DNA of 46,111 nt from Planctomycetia bacterium (GTDB lineage Bacteria > Planctomycetota > Planctomycetia > Gemmatales > Gemmataceae), in assembly GCA_005808665.1 (NCBI GenBank), contig SYLG01000053.1:1-46111 (forward strand), written 5' to 3'. Of this stretch, positions 25,301-34,775 are shown in pieces. Under the pieces are notes generated by a model. The model was not told the DNA's origin. It did no database searches and saw only the letters and a program-made list of their open reading frames with translations. Made by a program: the position numbers and the translations under genes. How positions within the stretch are numbered: the stretch's first letter is position 1; every line of letters begins with the position of its first letter.

Positions 25301-27240
25301 CACCCTTGTTTGGGAATGGATACTTTTCCACGGATCGTTTCATCACCCAAAACCAAAAGCCTCTCCTAATCTTTAAGTTTACCCATAACCCGTAAAAAGA
25401 GCATGACCCGGTCACGGTTTTCTTTGGGGAATTCTTGTAATTCTTTCATGGAAAGTAACCCGTCCTCATTTTGATCGTATTCGCTCATAAGAGTTTGAAG
25501 GATGATTTTGCTGCGGTTCTTTTTGGCATCCGCAATCTCTTCCGGGGTCTCGGGAACACCCCCTCCACCCAAAATCATGCCAATCATTCCGTTGGGCATG
25601 CGAATGATCTTTTTCATGTCCTCCTTGGATTTGGTAATAACCTGGACTCCGCACAGGCACATCTCATCATTGGTCTCTTCGCCCCAAGTCACCACTTTGG
25701 GAGGTTGGCTTGGATTTTTGGGATTGGAATCCGAGTTGTTGTAAATGGCCCTCATTTTTAGCACGGTGCCGGCGGGCAAATCAATCGGTTCCTTATAGGA
25801 GTAGGTTCCCTGCCAATTAAAATCCCAGTCGCGGATCCAAATCAGGGGAATTACAGGCCCGTTTGGCAAATAGGCATCCACCTTGATTTCCTTGCCTATG
25901 AGGTGCATATGGGGGAAGATACCAATAGCAGTCACATCGACAGGAAGAGGGATCGATTTGACCTCAACAGTGTGTTGGCTTTCACCCGCTGGAATGACCA
26001 AAGCACGACTGCGAAGTGCGACCGCCCCGACATATTGCTGGGGAGGGGTTTTTGCATAATAAAGGGCCAGTCGGCTTTGGTCTGTTTCGGGCTTTCCAGA
26101 AGGGTGGTAATGAATCTGGAGAACCAAATCGGAGTCTTTCTTCATGTAGCGGCCGGTTCCCTTGGGTAGAATGGCTGGCCTCGCTCCAGGTGCCCATGCC
26201 CCGAGGCCTCCGGTGGGAACGATGCCTGGTCCTCCAAAACTTTGGTAGCTTTGGGTCTTTGGATCCATTCTCCGGCGACCGTTTTGATTATGATCGAGAA
26301 ACATGATCGCATGGTGGACAACTTTTGCATTTCCCGGTTCAAAATCGACGGCGATCACCGCTTCATCCTTTGCCAAATCAAGCGGGATCACAAAGCATTG
26401 ATAGACATCCCTGCCCTCGGCTGGAACATCAAATGGCTTGAGCATAGTGATGACTTTATCAGGCGGCCCCAACTTCCAACCCTTGGAAAAAGTGGGGGGA
26501 GGTGGCAAATCCTTTGCATCTCCCTCCGGGGCACCACCAGCTACCCAAGCGGCAACCGTTGCCTTTTCCTTTTCAGTCAACCGCATTTCAGCCTGGAAGG
26601 CTCCGTGACCAGCTTCGGGTTTCCATGGAGGCATTTTGTTGGTGGCAACCAGTTCCCCAAGGAATTTCGCCCTCCTGGAAACATCCTTATACCAGAGGAG
26701 TTCGAAGGGCCCCACCGAACCAGCCCGGTGGCACCCGAGGCAATGTTTATGGACGATTGGTGCCACATCCTTGGACCATGTGGGTGATTCACAGGGCGTC
26801 AAAGTTGCCAAAGTTAAACCAATCAAAATGCCAGGCATCTTACAAATTCTCCCAAATTCTTACTGATTTTCAAAAACAGGCTGCCCAAATCCCATAATGT
26901 TCGGTTAAGATAAAAGGTTGATGAAAATCTCCCACAAAGGTTCATTTCCGGGCCACCCCGGTTTCCTCCAAGGGATTATAAACCAGAATATGGCAAAATA
27001 TCTACCAGGATTGGCAATCAAACTTGGAATTCCTCTCCTTTTGGTGGCAGGCATTTGCCAATATGCCGTGGGAGAAGCGGTCCAACGCAAGCGTGGTGCC
27101 TCGGCCAAAATGGAATCCAAGGCGGATCATCCTGCCAAGGATGCTGGCACCAAGGTTAACCCAGCCACCCAAGTCAAAACGAACAAACTGGAGCTTTCCG
27201 AACTGGCCCCAGCGAAATACTGGCCCGGGCTTTGCCTTTA
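25301..27240. repeat. Right unit of the ~2 kb tandem duplication
   Basis: Begins with the same 3' flank as the left unit (CACCCTTGTTTGGGAATGGA at 25301), followed by the second cytochrome/monooxygenase gene, an 82-base divergent spacer, and the start of the intact TPR gene. The homology ends inside the TPR coding region around 27240, which marks the ancestral breakpoint. Confidence 0.85.
25366..26838 (-). CDS. Cytochrome c / copper type II monooxygenase-like / EF-hand protein (right copy)
   Basis: Also 490 residues and colinear with the left copy over its full length without visible gaps. The haem site HCLGCHRAGSVGP, the His motifs KVVHHAIMFLDHNQ, VLQIHYHPSGKP and GIFPHMHLIGKEIKV, and the EF-hand DQNEDGLLSMKE are all kept, so both copies look functional. 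Differences cluster in the N-terminal signal (MPGILIGLTLATLTPCE), around ITMLKPFD, in ALRSRALVIPAGE, and in a Gly-rich stretch near residue 435 (ILGGGGVPE). It is divergent from the TPR gene with an 82-base gap that must hold both promoters. It may be the ancestral copy since it keeps the intact neighbour. The physiological substrate is unknown. Confidence 0.88.
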   Translation of the reverse strand: MPGILIGLTLATLTPCESPTWSKDVAPIVHKHCLGCHRAGSVGPFELLWYKDVSRRAKFLGELVATNKMPPWKPEAGHGAFQAEMRLTEKEKATVAAWVAGGAPEGDAKDLPPPPTFSKGWKLGPPDKVITMLKPFDVPAEGRDVYQCFVIPLDLAKDEAVIAVDFEPGNAKVVHHAIMFLDHNQNGRRRMDPKTQSYQSFGGPGIVPTGGLGAWAPGARPAILPKGTGRYMKKDSDLVLQIHYHPSGKPETDQSRLALYYAKTPPQQYVGAVALRSRALVIPAGESQHTVEVKSIPLPVDVTAIGIFPHMHLIGKEIKVDAYLPNGPVIPLIWIRDWDFNWQGTYSYKEPIDLPAGTVLKMRAIYNNSDSNPKNPSQPPKVVTWGEETNDEMCLCGVQVITKSKEDMKKIIRMPNGMIGMILGGGGVPETPEEIADAKKNRSKIILQTLMSEYDQNEDGLLSMKELQEFPKENRDRVMLFLRVMGKLKD

Positions 27241-28720
27241 TCAATATCCCATTTCCTGCAAAAATCCTCAATCCCAAGAGCTTTTCAACCAGGGGCTGGG
27301 CTACCTTTATTCCTATGTCTGGATGGAGGCTGCCCGCTCGATGGAAACGGCGACCAAACTGGAACCGGATTGTCCCATGCTTTGGTGGGGTTTGGCTCGT
27401 GCATTTCATCATTGGGGAAAAAATGCCCAGGCAAACAAGGCCCTAACCAAGGTCTCTGAAACGCTGGCCAAGGCCAGTGCGAAAGAAAAAATGCTGCTTC
27501 GCGCCCTCCTTCAGGAGAAGGGAATGGAGGCGGGGGTAGGGGACCAGGAAGCACGAAAGAGAGTTGCCATTGCCACGCTTGACGAATTGATAGCCGAGTT
27601 TCCCGCGGACCAGGAGGCTTGGTGGATGCGTGGCCAGCTTGCCGGGGGTTTCGCCCTATTCGGGGGAACCAAGGCGACGGCTCCGTTTTATCACGCCATC
27701 CTCCGGATCAACCCATTGCACCCGGGGGCCAACCATGAATTGACCCATTATTACGAACAAATCCGCCGCCCCGGTTTGGGCTGGCCCTATTCTCAATCCT
27801 ATCTCGCTTCATCCCCCGGGCTTCCCCATGCCTTTCATATGCAAGCTCACCTGGGTACCCGTATTGGTCGCTGGAACATTACCGGAGACCAATCGTTTCG
27901 AGCCATCGAAATCCAGAAGGCCTACCACCGCGAAGTTGGGGTAACCCCATCGGAAGATCACCAATATAATCATCATTTGGAGATCCTTTTTATCTCTCTC
28001 ACCCATGACGGTCGTTTCCAGGAAGCCCGAACCATTATGGAGGATGCCCGCAAGGCAAAATTCGACCATTTTCTCCCATGGATCCGGTTTGCCATGACGG
28101 CCCGTGACTTTGATCTGGCCGCAAGTCTGATCGGGGAAATCCGCAAAAAAGACAAGAATCTTGCCGCCTATGGTGGAGCTTGGCTGGCCCTTGAACAAGA
28201 CCGCCTTGCCGATGCGACTGCAGAAATTGAGGCCCTTCGTCAGGCCCTTTCAACCAATCCAAAGGATCGGAAATTGGTTTTGTGGTTCAATGAAATGCAA
28301 GGATGGCTTTATTGTGCCCAAGGGGATGGTCAACCGGGATTGGAATTGATCCAAAGGACCGTGACCAAAACCAAGGACGATTTTTCCCATCATGCCTGGG
28401 GGCTTGGTGCTACCTTGATGGAAAGGTGGGGGCTTTGTGCCCTTGTATCGGGAAAGCCTGCCGTGGCCGAGGAAGCTTTTCTGGAAGCGTTAGCCCACGA
28501 TTCCGGTTCGGTGGTGGGGGCTGTGGGCCTTGAGGAAATATGCCGAAGGCAGGGCCGGACCGAAGAGATGACCCGTTATGGCAATCTTGCCGAAAAGGCT
28601 TGGAAGAAGGCACTGCCAAGCGACCTTTCCCAATTGCGTCGGAAAGTATCAGGGCTCAAACCGGAAGACCGGGCGGGAAAGGAAACCCTTGCGACCGGTG
28701 GGTCCGCTCCGGGCGAATAA
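26921..28720 (+). CDS. Exported TPR-repeat protein
   Basis: About 599 residues. The N-terminus contains a signal-like hydrophobic stretch (GIPLLLVAGICQYAVGEA), then a low-complexity Lys/Ala-rich linker, then helical repeats: ELFNQGLGYLYSYVWMEAAR, MLWWGLARAFHHWGKNAQAN, HHLEILFISLTHDGRFQEAR, and others to the C-terminus. His-rich segments (HPGANHELTHYYEQ; HAFHMQAHLGTRIG) resemble a family of TPR proteins found near cytochromes in planctomycetes and may bind metal; this is an inference. The start may be ATG 26921, or ATG 26990 directly before the hydrophobic segment; neither has a strong ribosome site. It is divergently paired with the cytochrome/monooxygenase gene, so a shared role is likely. 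A decayed copy of its first ~107 codons lies at 24939. Confidence 0.85.
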   Translation: MKISHKGSFPGHPGFLQGIINQNMAKYLPGLAIKLGIPLLLVAGICQYAVGEAVQRKRGASAKMESKADHPAKDAGTKVNPATQVKTNKLELSELAPAKYWPGLCLYQYPISCKNPQSQELFNQGLGYLYSYVWMEAARSMETATKLEPDCPMLWWGLARAFHHWGKNAQANKALTKVSETLAKASAKEKMLLRALLQEKGMEAGVGDQEARKRVAIATLDELIAEFPADQEAWWMRGQLAGGFALFGGTKATAPFYHAILRINPLHPGANHELTHYYEQIRRPGLGWPYSQSYLASSPGLPHAFHMQAHLGTRIGRWNITGDQSFRAIEIQKAYHREVGVTPSEDHQYNHHLEILFISLTHDGRFQEARTIMEDARKAKFDHFLPWIRFAMTARDFDLAASLIGEIRKKDKNLAAYGGAWLALEQDRLADATAEIEALRQALSTNPKDRKLVLWFNEMQGWLYCAQGDGQPGLELIQRTVTKTKDDFSHHAWGLGATLMERWGLCALVSGKPAVAEEAFLEALAHDSGSVVGAVGLEEICRRQGRTEEMTRYGNLAEKAWKKALPSDLSQLRRKVSGLKPEDRAGKETLATGGSAPGE

Positions 28721-28797
28721 TTCCCCCTTTTTGGATGGCGAATATGTACGGTTATCCCCGGTTTGGGGAAAGGGACAGGCTTTTTGGCATCGGGGCC

Positions 28798-30369
28798 CTA
28801 TCCTTCCATGGCACGAATGTCCCCCTTTTCAATTCCCTTGATATTATCCTGAAAAAGCCTTGCCAGTTTGTCCGCATATTCCTGGTAGGACTCCCGGGAA
28901 TCCCAGGTTTTTTCCGGTTGGAGGATGGTGTCTGGAACCCCGGGACATTCGGTCACCGCACTCAATTGGAATTGGGGATAGGCTTTGGTTTTGGCATTAT
29001 GAAGCTTTCCTTCGTGGATTGCCCGGAGCATGGCCCTGGTCAGGTCAAGGTGGATCCGTTTGCCAACCCCATAGGGACCACCGGACCAGCCTGTGTTGAT
29101 TAACCATACCCGGCTTCCATGGATCCTTAGTTTCTCCGCCAAAAGGGATGCGTATTTGCTGGGATGCCAAACTAAAAAGGGACCACCAAAACAGGGTGAA
29201 AAGGTCGCTTGGGGTTCTTTGATTCCCATTTCGGTTCCGGCAACTTTCGCCGTATAGCCATTCATGAAATGAAACATGGCCTGTTCTTTGGTTAGTTGAC
29301 TCAACGGAGGCAAAACCCCAAAAGCATCACAGGTAAGGAAAATAACATCCGTAGGATGTCCCGCAATACAAGGAATCCGGGCATTAGGAATAAATTCGAT
29401 GGGATAGGCTCCCCGGGTATTCTGGGTGATGGTCGCATCATCAAAATCGACATGATGCGTATTGGGGTCATAGACCACATTTTCCAAAACCGCTCCAAAG
29501 CGAAGGGCTTGGAAAATATCCGGTTCCCGTTCCCGTGAAAGGTAGATCGCCTTGGCGTAACAGCCCCCTTCGATATTGAAAACCCCGCGGGTATCCCAGC
29601 CATGTTCATCATCACCAATGAGCTGCCTGGTGGGATCCGCCGATAGGGTGGTTTTACCCGTTCCCGAAAGTCCAAATAGCAGCGAAGACTGGCCGGTTTG
29701 GGGGTCGGCGGTTGCGGAACAATGCATGGTGAGAATGCCATTTTTCGGACCAAAATAGTTCATCAAAGTGAATACGCCTTTCTTCATTTCTCCTGCATAT
29801 TCTGTTCCAAGCAGGACCATTTGCCTCGATTCCAGGCAGATGTCCACCGAAGTCTTGGAGGTCATTCCCCTGGTGTGGCGATTGGCCGGAAACTGGCCCG
29901 CATTGAAAATGACAAAGTCCGGTTCGCCAAAGTCCGCCAACTGGTCTTCATTGGGTCGTATGAGCATATTGTGCATAAAAAGCGCATGATAAGGGCGTGA
30001 ACAGATCACCCGGATTTTCAAACGCGACAACGGGTCCCAGCCCGCATATCCATCAATCACATAAAGGCATTGCCTGGTATTGAGGTAGTCGGTTGCCCGC
30101 TCAAGGTTGGTTTCGAAAACATCCCGTTCAATCGGGATGTTTACCGGCCCCCACCACACATCCATTTCTGAAGCTGGATCCTTGATCAGCCTTTTGTCCG
30201 CCGGACTGCGCCCGGTCTTCTCCCCGGAAAAGGCTATGAGGGCACCCATGTCCGAAATGACCGAATCCGGCTCCACCACAAGGGCTTCCCTATAAAGCTT
30301 TACCGGGGCAATGTTTCGCCTGATGTCTTTTACGGAAATGTGGTACTTGGCCAGGTTAATGGTCTTCAT
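28798..30369 (-). CDS. pckA: Phosphoenolpyruvate carboxykinase (ATP)
   Basis: A 523-residue cytoplasmic enzyme converting oxaloacetate and ATP to PEP, the entry to gluconeogenesis. The kinase 1a P-loop GLSGTGKTTLSADP and the metal-binding region DDEHGWDTRGVFNIEGGCYA are intact, as are TEYAGEMKKGVFTLMNYF, the kinase 2 region LTCDAFGVLPPLS, and GPYGVGKRI near the C-terminus. Length is normal. The ATG at 30369 is preferred to a TTG six codons upstream; the ribosome site is weak. A TACAATAGTC box lies 42 bases upstream. It is convergent with the TPR gene and transcribed in the same direction as selA-selB, but 105 bases after selA, so probably separate. Confidence 0.96.
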   Translation of the reverse strand: MKTINLAKYHISVKDIRRNIAPVKLYREALVVEPDSVISDMGALIAFSGEKTGRSPADKRLIKDPASEMDVWWGPVNIPIERDVFETNLERATDYLNTRQCLYVIDGYAGWDPLSRLKIRVICSRPYHALFMHNMLIRPNEDQLADFGEPDFVIFNAGQFPANRHTRGMTSKTSVDICLESRQMVLLGTEYAGEMKKGVFTLMNYFGPKNGILTMHCSATADPQTGQSSLLFGLSGTGKTTLSADPTRQLIGDDEHGWDTRGVFNIEGGCYAKAIYLSREREPDIFQALRFGAVLENVVYDPNTHHVDFDDATITQNTRGAYPIEFIPNARIPCIAGHPTDVIFLTCDAFGVLPPLSQLTKEQAMFHFMNGYTAKVAGTEMGIKEPQATFSPCFGGPFLVWHPSKYASLLAEKLRIHGSRVWLINTGWSGGPYGVGKRIHLDLTRAMLRAIHEGKLHNAKTKAYPQFQLSAVTECPGVPDTILQPEKTWDSRESYQEYADKLARLFQDNIKGIEKGDIRAMEG

Positions 30370-30410
30370 GGCAAAGGTAACTTTCAATCACAAGTGGCAA
30401 ACAGTCCTTC

Positions 30411-30420
30411 GACTATTGTA
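30411..30420 (-). promoter_or_regulatory. Possible -10 element of pckA
   Basis: TACAATAGTC on the minus strand, 41 bases before the pckA ATG, matches the -10 consensus at five of six positions and resembles the TAGAATAGTG boxes before ispH and gspE. A TTGTTT about 15 bases upstream is a weak -35 candidate. Confidence 0.35.
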
Positions 30421-30474
30421 GCTGGTCCCCCTCAAAACAAGCCCCTCATTGGGTAAACCGTTCCTGTCGCCGGA

Positions 30475-31869
30475 CTATTCCCGCACGACAAAAACCTTTG
30501 AAAGCGCCTCGATCAAGGCACCCTCCTGCTTGAAAAACACTGTCCTTGGGTCGATCACAATTTTGCCTTGGTCAATTCGGGCCACCACTGAAGGATTTCC
30601 TGTTCGTAACTTCTTGGCCACATCATCGGCCCTAAGCTTTAACGAATGGGCTTTGGGATCAATCCGAATGGTCCAGGTCGGGATCCGTTCGTCAGGTAGT
30701 GTTCCTCCCCCCACATATGCGACATCGGGGCCAGCCACCGCGTCGATTCCGGTTTCTGTCAAAAGGCAAGCCATTGCCTTGGCCCGTTTTTCAAGATCGC
30801 CAACAGGCGTCGAAAGCATGGCTAAAACAGGAATCTCCCTTCTGGCCCGGACTGGATCCAAGTGAATGCGCAAGGTTTCCTCAAGAGAGGCCAGCGTCAT
30901 CTTGTCGCAACGAAACGCCCGCATTAAAGGATCTTTTTCTAGTTTTTCAATCCAGGTCCGATGTCCGGCAATGAGTCCCGCCTGGGGACCACCCAAAAGC
31001 TTGTCCCCACTAAAAAGGGTGACTGCGGCTCCCAGGCGAATGGCCTCCTGCGGGATCGGCTCACCCTTAAGTCCATAAGGCGACGGATCATGAATCGCCC
31101 CACTTCCGGCATCGTCAATCACCGGTAAATTATACTTTTGGCCTAATTCCACCAATTCCGCCAAGCTGGCTTCCTTGGTAAAACCCACCACCTTGTAATT
31201 CGAGGTGTGTACCCTCATCAGGGCACCGGTGTTTGGACCGATAGCCTTTTCATAATCTCCAATCCGGGTAATGTTGGTGGTTCCGACCTCCCTTAACAGG
31301 GCACCCGATGCAGCCATAATTTCGGGAATTCGAAAGCTGCCGCCAATTTCGATGAGCTGACCACGGCTTACGATTACCTCTTTACCCTGGGCCAACACCC
31401 GTAGAGTCAAGATGGTGGCAGCGGCACAATTGTTGACCACGGTAGCCGACTGGGCCCCGGTGAGCCGGGTGAGCAGTTTTCGAAGGGGAGTTTGCCGTGA
31501 GGATCGCTTCCCCGATTCAAGGTCCATTTCGAGGTTCAGGTACCTTCGGCCAGCATAATAGGCCGCTTTTGCAGCAGCTTTTGCCAAAGGCGATCGACCA
31601 AGGTTTGTATGCAGGATGATACCCGTAGCGTTAATAACGGTACGGATAAGGGGTATTTCACTCCGGGTCAAATGCCAAACCACCAAATCTGTGGCGGCCT
31701 CTATCGTAATCTCCTTTCGAGATCCATCAACAAGCTCTTGGCGCAAGTTTTCCACCACAAGACGAACTCCCTCGGCAACCACCTGGTGGCCAAGGGTTTC
31801 AATCAATCGGGCCACACCCGGTTCCGCCAGCAACCTGTGAACCGGCGGCAACATCCGTAACGCAGACAT
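30475..31869 (-). CDS. selA: L-seryl-tRNA(Sec) selenium transferase
   Basis: A 464-residue PLP enzyme that turns seryl-tRNA(Sec) into selenocysteyl-tRNA(Sec) with selenophosphate. The family pattern is clear: the N-terminal MLPPVHRLLAEPGVARLIE, NATGIILHTNLGRSPL, the PLP-lysine motif LFSGDKLLGGPQAG, and RAFRCDKMTLASLE. The start at 31869 is supported by GGGGA six bases upstream and leaves a one-base gap to the selB stop, so selB and selA form an operon in that order. Its presence says the organism makes selenoproteins. selD and the tRNA(Sec) gene were not found in the window. Confidence 0.96.
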   Translation of the reverse strand: MSALRMLPPVHRLLAEPGVARLIETLGHQVVAEGVRLVVENLRQELVDGSRKEITIEAATDLVVWHLTRSEIPLIRTVINATGIILHTNLGRSPLAKAAAKAAYYAGRRYLNLEMDLESGKRSSRQTPLRKLLTRLTGAQSATVVNNCAAATILTLRVLAQGKEVIVSRGQLIEIGGSFRIPEIMAASGALLREVGTTNITRIGDYEKAIGPNTGALMRVHTSNYKVVGFTKEASLAELVELGQKYNLPVIDDAGSGAIHDPSPYGLKGEPIPQEAIRLGAAVTLFSGDKLLGGPQAGLIAGHRTWIEKLEKDPLMRAFRCDKMTLASLEETLRIHLDPVRARREIPVLAMLSTPVGDLEKRAKAMACLLTETGIDAVAGPDVAYVGGGTLPDERIPTWTIRIDPKAHSLKLRADDVAKKLRTGNPSVVARIDQGKIVIDPRTVFFKQEGALIEALSKVFVVRE

Positions 31870-31870
31870 G

Positions 31871-33823
31871 TTATGTCCCCTGATCTGGATGTAATGAATC
31901 CGTAAATAGCAACCTGGAATCTCCAAGGCGGCGGGTCAGGCGGATGGCATCAAGATGTTCGCAAATGGGAACGGCAAATTTTCTTGTGGTTCCCAAAAGG
32001 TCGCGAATCTCCGCAACCGTCATTCCGGGTTCACCCCGCCTGTGTCGACCTGTTAGCGCCTCGGAGACACATTTCCGCATCTGTTCCGCCACCTCTGCGT
32101 GAAGCCAGATTCCCTCGCCAACCTTAACCAACTCATCTTCCATTTCACAAACCGAATAGAGATCGGCAAGGCTTGCGGCATGCCCCCCCGCCAAAGCGAT
32201 GAAATTGGAGGGGTCGGGCGGTTGAAACCTGGCAAGTCGGTATGCCTCCACCAATTTGTCCTTCAGTTTGCGGAGGTTGTTGCTCAGCTTGGGTTTGAAA
32301 TCCGCCCTGCCGATCCGCTTCCGATTACCCGCCAAAGCCTTTCGCTCAATCATGGAATCCACCACCCGCCGCACAAGGTCATCGGACCTGAGCCAGGAAA
32401 GCTGGGCTTCGACATGACCCCTTTCGTGGGTCGACATCAAGGGAAACTGGTCGTGCAACCGACCCAGGGTGGCGAGGATTTTTTCCTCAATGGCCAGGAT
32501 CGGTCCAGCCGGCAAAAGTTTACGGGTGGTACCGGTGGCGGATTCGACAAGTTCACCCCTGGCTTTGAGAGCCTGTATTGTGGGTTCGACCTCGTCCAGG
32601 GCAAGGTCGGCATCCCTTGCCAAGCTCTGGGGGTCTGTCCCTTCCAATCCTGCAAACCAAAGGGCCGTGGAAGTTCGAACGAAGGGATCCTTGCTTTCAA
32701 GACGCTCCACCTGAACCAACAACTCAAGGTGCCTGCGGCGGATGCGCTTGGCCATCGACTGGAGGACACAACCGCCGCCAAGCGTATGGGCGGCCTGGGC
32801 ATCCCGAAGGACAAACGGTTGACCCCGGGAAGCCATTACCGGCTCCTCAAGCAAGATCTGGGCCAAGGCCGATTGTCCCGGTTCAATCCGGTCGGCATCG
32901 AGAATCGAGATCGTGCCCATCACCTCGGATGTGCCCAAATGAATTCGGGCATTAAGACGATGTTTAATGGGTTTGGTAATCGCCCCAAGGGCCTGCAACC
33001 GAACGGTAAGCAATCGACTTCCAAGGAGAAAACCCGGGGCACAAATTTCCTGTCCGCGGGCAAGCTCCTCGTGTTTGACTCCGGCCAGGTTTACAGCCGC
33101 CCGCATCCCGATGCGGACTTCATCCACCGGCTTGTCATGGTGATGCAAGGCCCGTACCCGGACCTTTTCTCCTTTGGGCAACCACTCGATCTCATCACCG
33201 ACCTTGAGGCTTCCCCCTGTTACCGATCCGGTAACCACTGCACCATGGCCCTGAACGACAAAGGCACGGTCAATTCCCATCCGAAAATAGCCGCGATCGT
33301 GGGCCTTTTTAGCTTTGCCACATTCACGAGCTATCGCTTGTTTAAGTTCTTCCAGACCCAGACCCGTATGGGCCGAGGTGGCAATGATGGCAGATTCTTC
33401 GAGAAAACTGCCCATGACCATTTCGCGAACCTCCAATTCAACCACTTCAAGCGTCGTGGAATCGACTTGGTCCGCCTTGGTCAAAGCAATGACCCCATGG
33501 CGAATTCCCAACAGTTTGAGAATCTCGAAATGCTCCCGGGTTTGAGGCATGATCGAATCATCTGCGGCAATAATCACAAGGGCGATGTCTATGCCCGTAG
33601 CTCCGGCCAACATATTGCGAATGAAGCGTTCGTGGCCCGGCACATCGACTATGCCAATGCGAAAGCCAGGGAGTTCGAGATGGGCAAACCCAATGTCAAT
33701 GGTGATGCCACGGGCTTTCTCCTCGGGCAGTCGGTCACAGTCCTTGCCGGTGAGTGCCTTGACCAAAGAGGTCTTGCCATGGTCAATATGGCCTGCAGTG
33801 CCAAGGATGAATTCGCGCGTCAT
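31871..33823 (-). CDS. selB: Selenocysteine-specific translation elongation factor
   Basis: A 650-residue GTPase that brings Sec-tRNA to the ribosome at recoded UGA codons. The G motifs are G1 [10 protein letters not shown] (11-20), G2 region [11 protein letters not shown]3 DVPGHE (60-65) and G4 TKAD (115-118, a variant of NKxD). Then come the beta-barrel domains, and from about 380 a long C-terminal part with winged-helix repeats ([39 protein letters not shown]) that in other bacteria binds the SECIS hairpin in mRNA. The length is in the normal range. It is the first gene of the selB-selA pair, with its ATG at the divergent region shared with ubiX. A large antisense frame covering it is a shadow. 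Confidence 0.96.
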   Translation of the reverse strand: MTREFILGTAGHIDHGKTSLVKALTGKDCDRLPEEKARGITIDIGFAHLELPGFRIGIVDVPGHERFIRNMLAGATGIDIALVIIAADDSIMPQTREHFEILKLLGIRHGVIALTKADQVDSTTLEVVELEVREMVMGSFLEESAIIATSAHTGLGLEELKQAIARECGKAKKAHDRGYFRMGIDRAFVVQGHGAVVTGSVTGGSLKVGDEIEWLPKGEKVRVRALHHHDKPVDEVRIGMRAAVNLAGVKHEELARGQEICAPGFLLGSRLLTVRLQALGAITKPIKHRLNARIHLGTSEVMGTISILDADRIEPGQSALAQILLEEPVMASRGQPFVLRDAQAAHTLGGGCVLQSMAKRIRRRHLELLVQVERLESKDPFVRTSTALWFAGLEGTDPQSLARDADLALDEVEPTIQALKARGELVESATGTTRKLLPAGPILAIEEKILATLGRLHDQFPLMSTHERGHVEAQLSWLRSDDLVRRVVDSMIERKALAGNRKRIGRADFKPKLSNNLRKLKDKLVEAYRLARFQPPDPSNFIALAGGHAASLADLYSVCEMEDELVKVGEGIWLHAEVAEQMRKCVSEALTGRHRRGEPGMTVAEIRDLLGTTRKFAVPICEHLDAIRLTRRLGDSRLLFTDSLHPDQGT

Positions 33824-34094
33824 AAGCCTTTGTGGGGGGCGGGTGAAATTATGTTGCCCGGGAATACCAGGCGGCTTACCCCTCCAGGTAATTTAGAACC
33901 TACGGGGCAATGGGAAAATAGAGAATCGTTGACCTGGAAATGCTCCCCAGATCCAATCGGCCTGCATGGTCCATGAGCCAATGGAAACCGTTTTTTCACC
34001 CATATTCCATTTGGTTTCCTAGGAAAGCCATGGAGGCAAGGGGCTATTTCGCCCCAAACCATGAAGCGATCCCGCTCAAATTGGAACATAGGCA
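33824..34094. other. Divergent intergenic region between selB and ubiX
   Basis: 271 bases that must hold both promoters. A GGGGC/GCCCC stem with a TATTTC loop lies at 34040-34055, about 40 bases before the ubiX start; no T-run follows it. I looked for a tRNA(Sec)-like gene on both strands and saw none. No clear -35/-10 pair stands out. Confidence 0.4.
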
Positions 34095-34664
34095 ATGTCT
34101 TACCCGGATCGACTGATCATTGGTGTTACCGGCGCAACCGGGTTGGTTTATGCCATCAGGTTGCTTGACTTGTTGCAAGACAAAACGATTGAAACCCACT
34201 TGATTGTTTCCAAAGCGGCGGAATTAACACTGCACCATGAACTCCCTGGCTGCAAAGTCAAAGACCTTACCAGTCGGGCCAAGGTGGTGCATCCTATCAA
34301 CGATTTGGCGGCGGGCCCGGCGAGCGGATCGTTTCGGACGAGAGGAATGGTGATCCTCCCCTGCTCGATGAAAACCCTGGCCGAGGTTGCCACAGGATTG
34401 AGCTCTACCCTGTTGACGCGGGCAGCAGATGTTACTCTCAAGGAACGAAGGCGGTTGGTGTTGGTACCCAGGGAGACTCCATTAAACCTGATTCACCTAA
34501 GGAACATGACATCGGTGACCGAGGCGGGAGGAATCATTTTCCCACCGGTTCCCGCCTTTTACACCCATCCCAAAAGCGTGGAGGATTTGGTGACGGACAC
34601 GGCCGCAAGAGTGTTGGACCTATTTGACATCGAGGTTCCCCAATTACGCCGTTGGGGGGAATAA
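34095..34664 (+). CDS. ubiX: Flavin prenyltransferase UbiX
   Basis: A 189-residue cytoplasmic enzyme that prenylates FMN with dimethylallyl phosphate to make the prFMN cofactor for UbiD-type decarboxylases. Conserved pieces are IIGVTGATGLVYAIRLL (the usual GASG is GATG here), ASGSFRTRGMVILPCSMKTL, LLTRAADVTLKERRRLVLV, PRETPLNLIHLRNM and FPPVPAFYTHP. Length and motif order are normal, so it should be active. No UbiD partner is in the window. It starts at the ATG closest to the family start and stands divergent from selB. Confidence 0.95.
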   Translation: MSYPDRLIIGVTGATGLVYAIRLLDLLQDKTIETHLIVSKAAELTLHHELPGCKVKDLTSRAKVVHPINDLAAGPASGSFRTRGMVILPCSMKTLAEVATGLSSTLLTRAADVTLKERRRLVLVPRETPLNLIHLRNMTSVTEAGGIIFPPVPAFYTHPKSVEDLVTDTAARVLDLFDIEVPQLRRWGE

Positions 34665-34775
34665 AGGGGTATCCTTGGGCCGGCTGCAATCATTCGCCTA
34701 GGAATGGGCAAACGGGCAAGGCCTTCCAGCCTCTTGAATCGTTTGACAAACAAAATCGATTCCAATAGGCTTTCT

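Noticed and set aside
25061-25369. 102-residue plus-strand ORF between the cytochrome genes
   Set aside because: It is the frameshifted remnant of the TPR gene continuing into the 3' flank of the next gene, not an independent protein.
28748-28776. Bidirectional terminator between the TPR gene and pckA (CCCC/GGGG stem)
   Set aside because: Only a four-base stem without T-runs on either side.
32099-33976. 625-codon plus-strand frame opposite selB
   Set aside because: Mirror of the strongly conserved selB coding sequence; its translation lacks any family motif and its end runs into the ubiX leader.
33824-34094. tRNA(Sec) gene beside selB
   Set aside because: No cloverleaf with a TCA anticodon and long variable arm could be traced on either strand.
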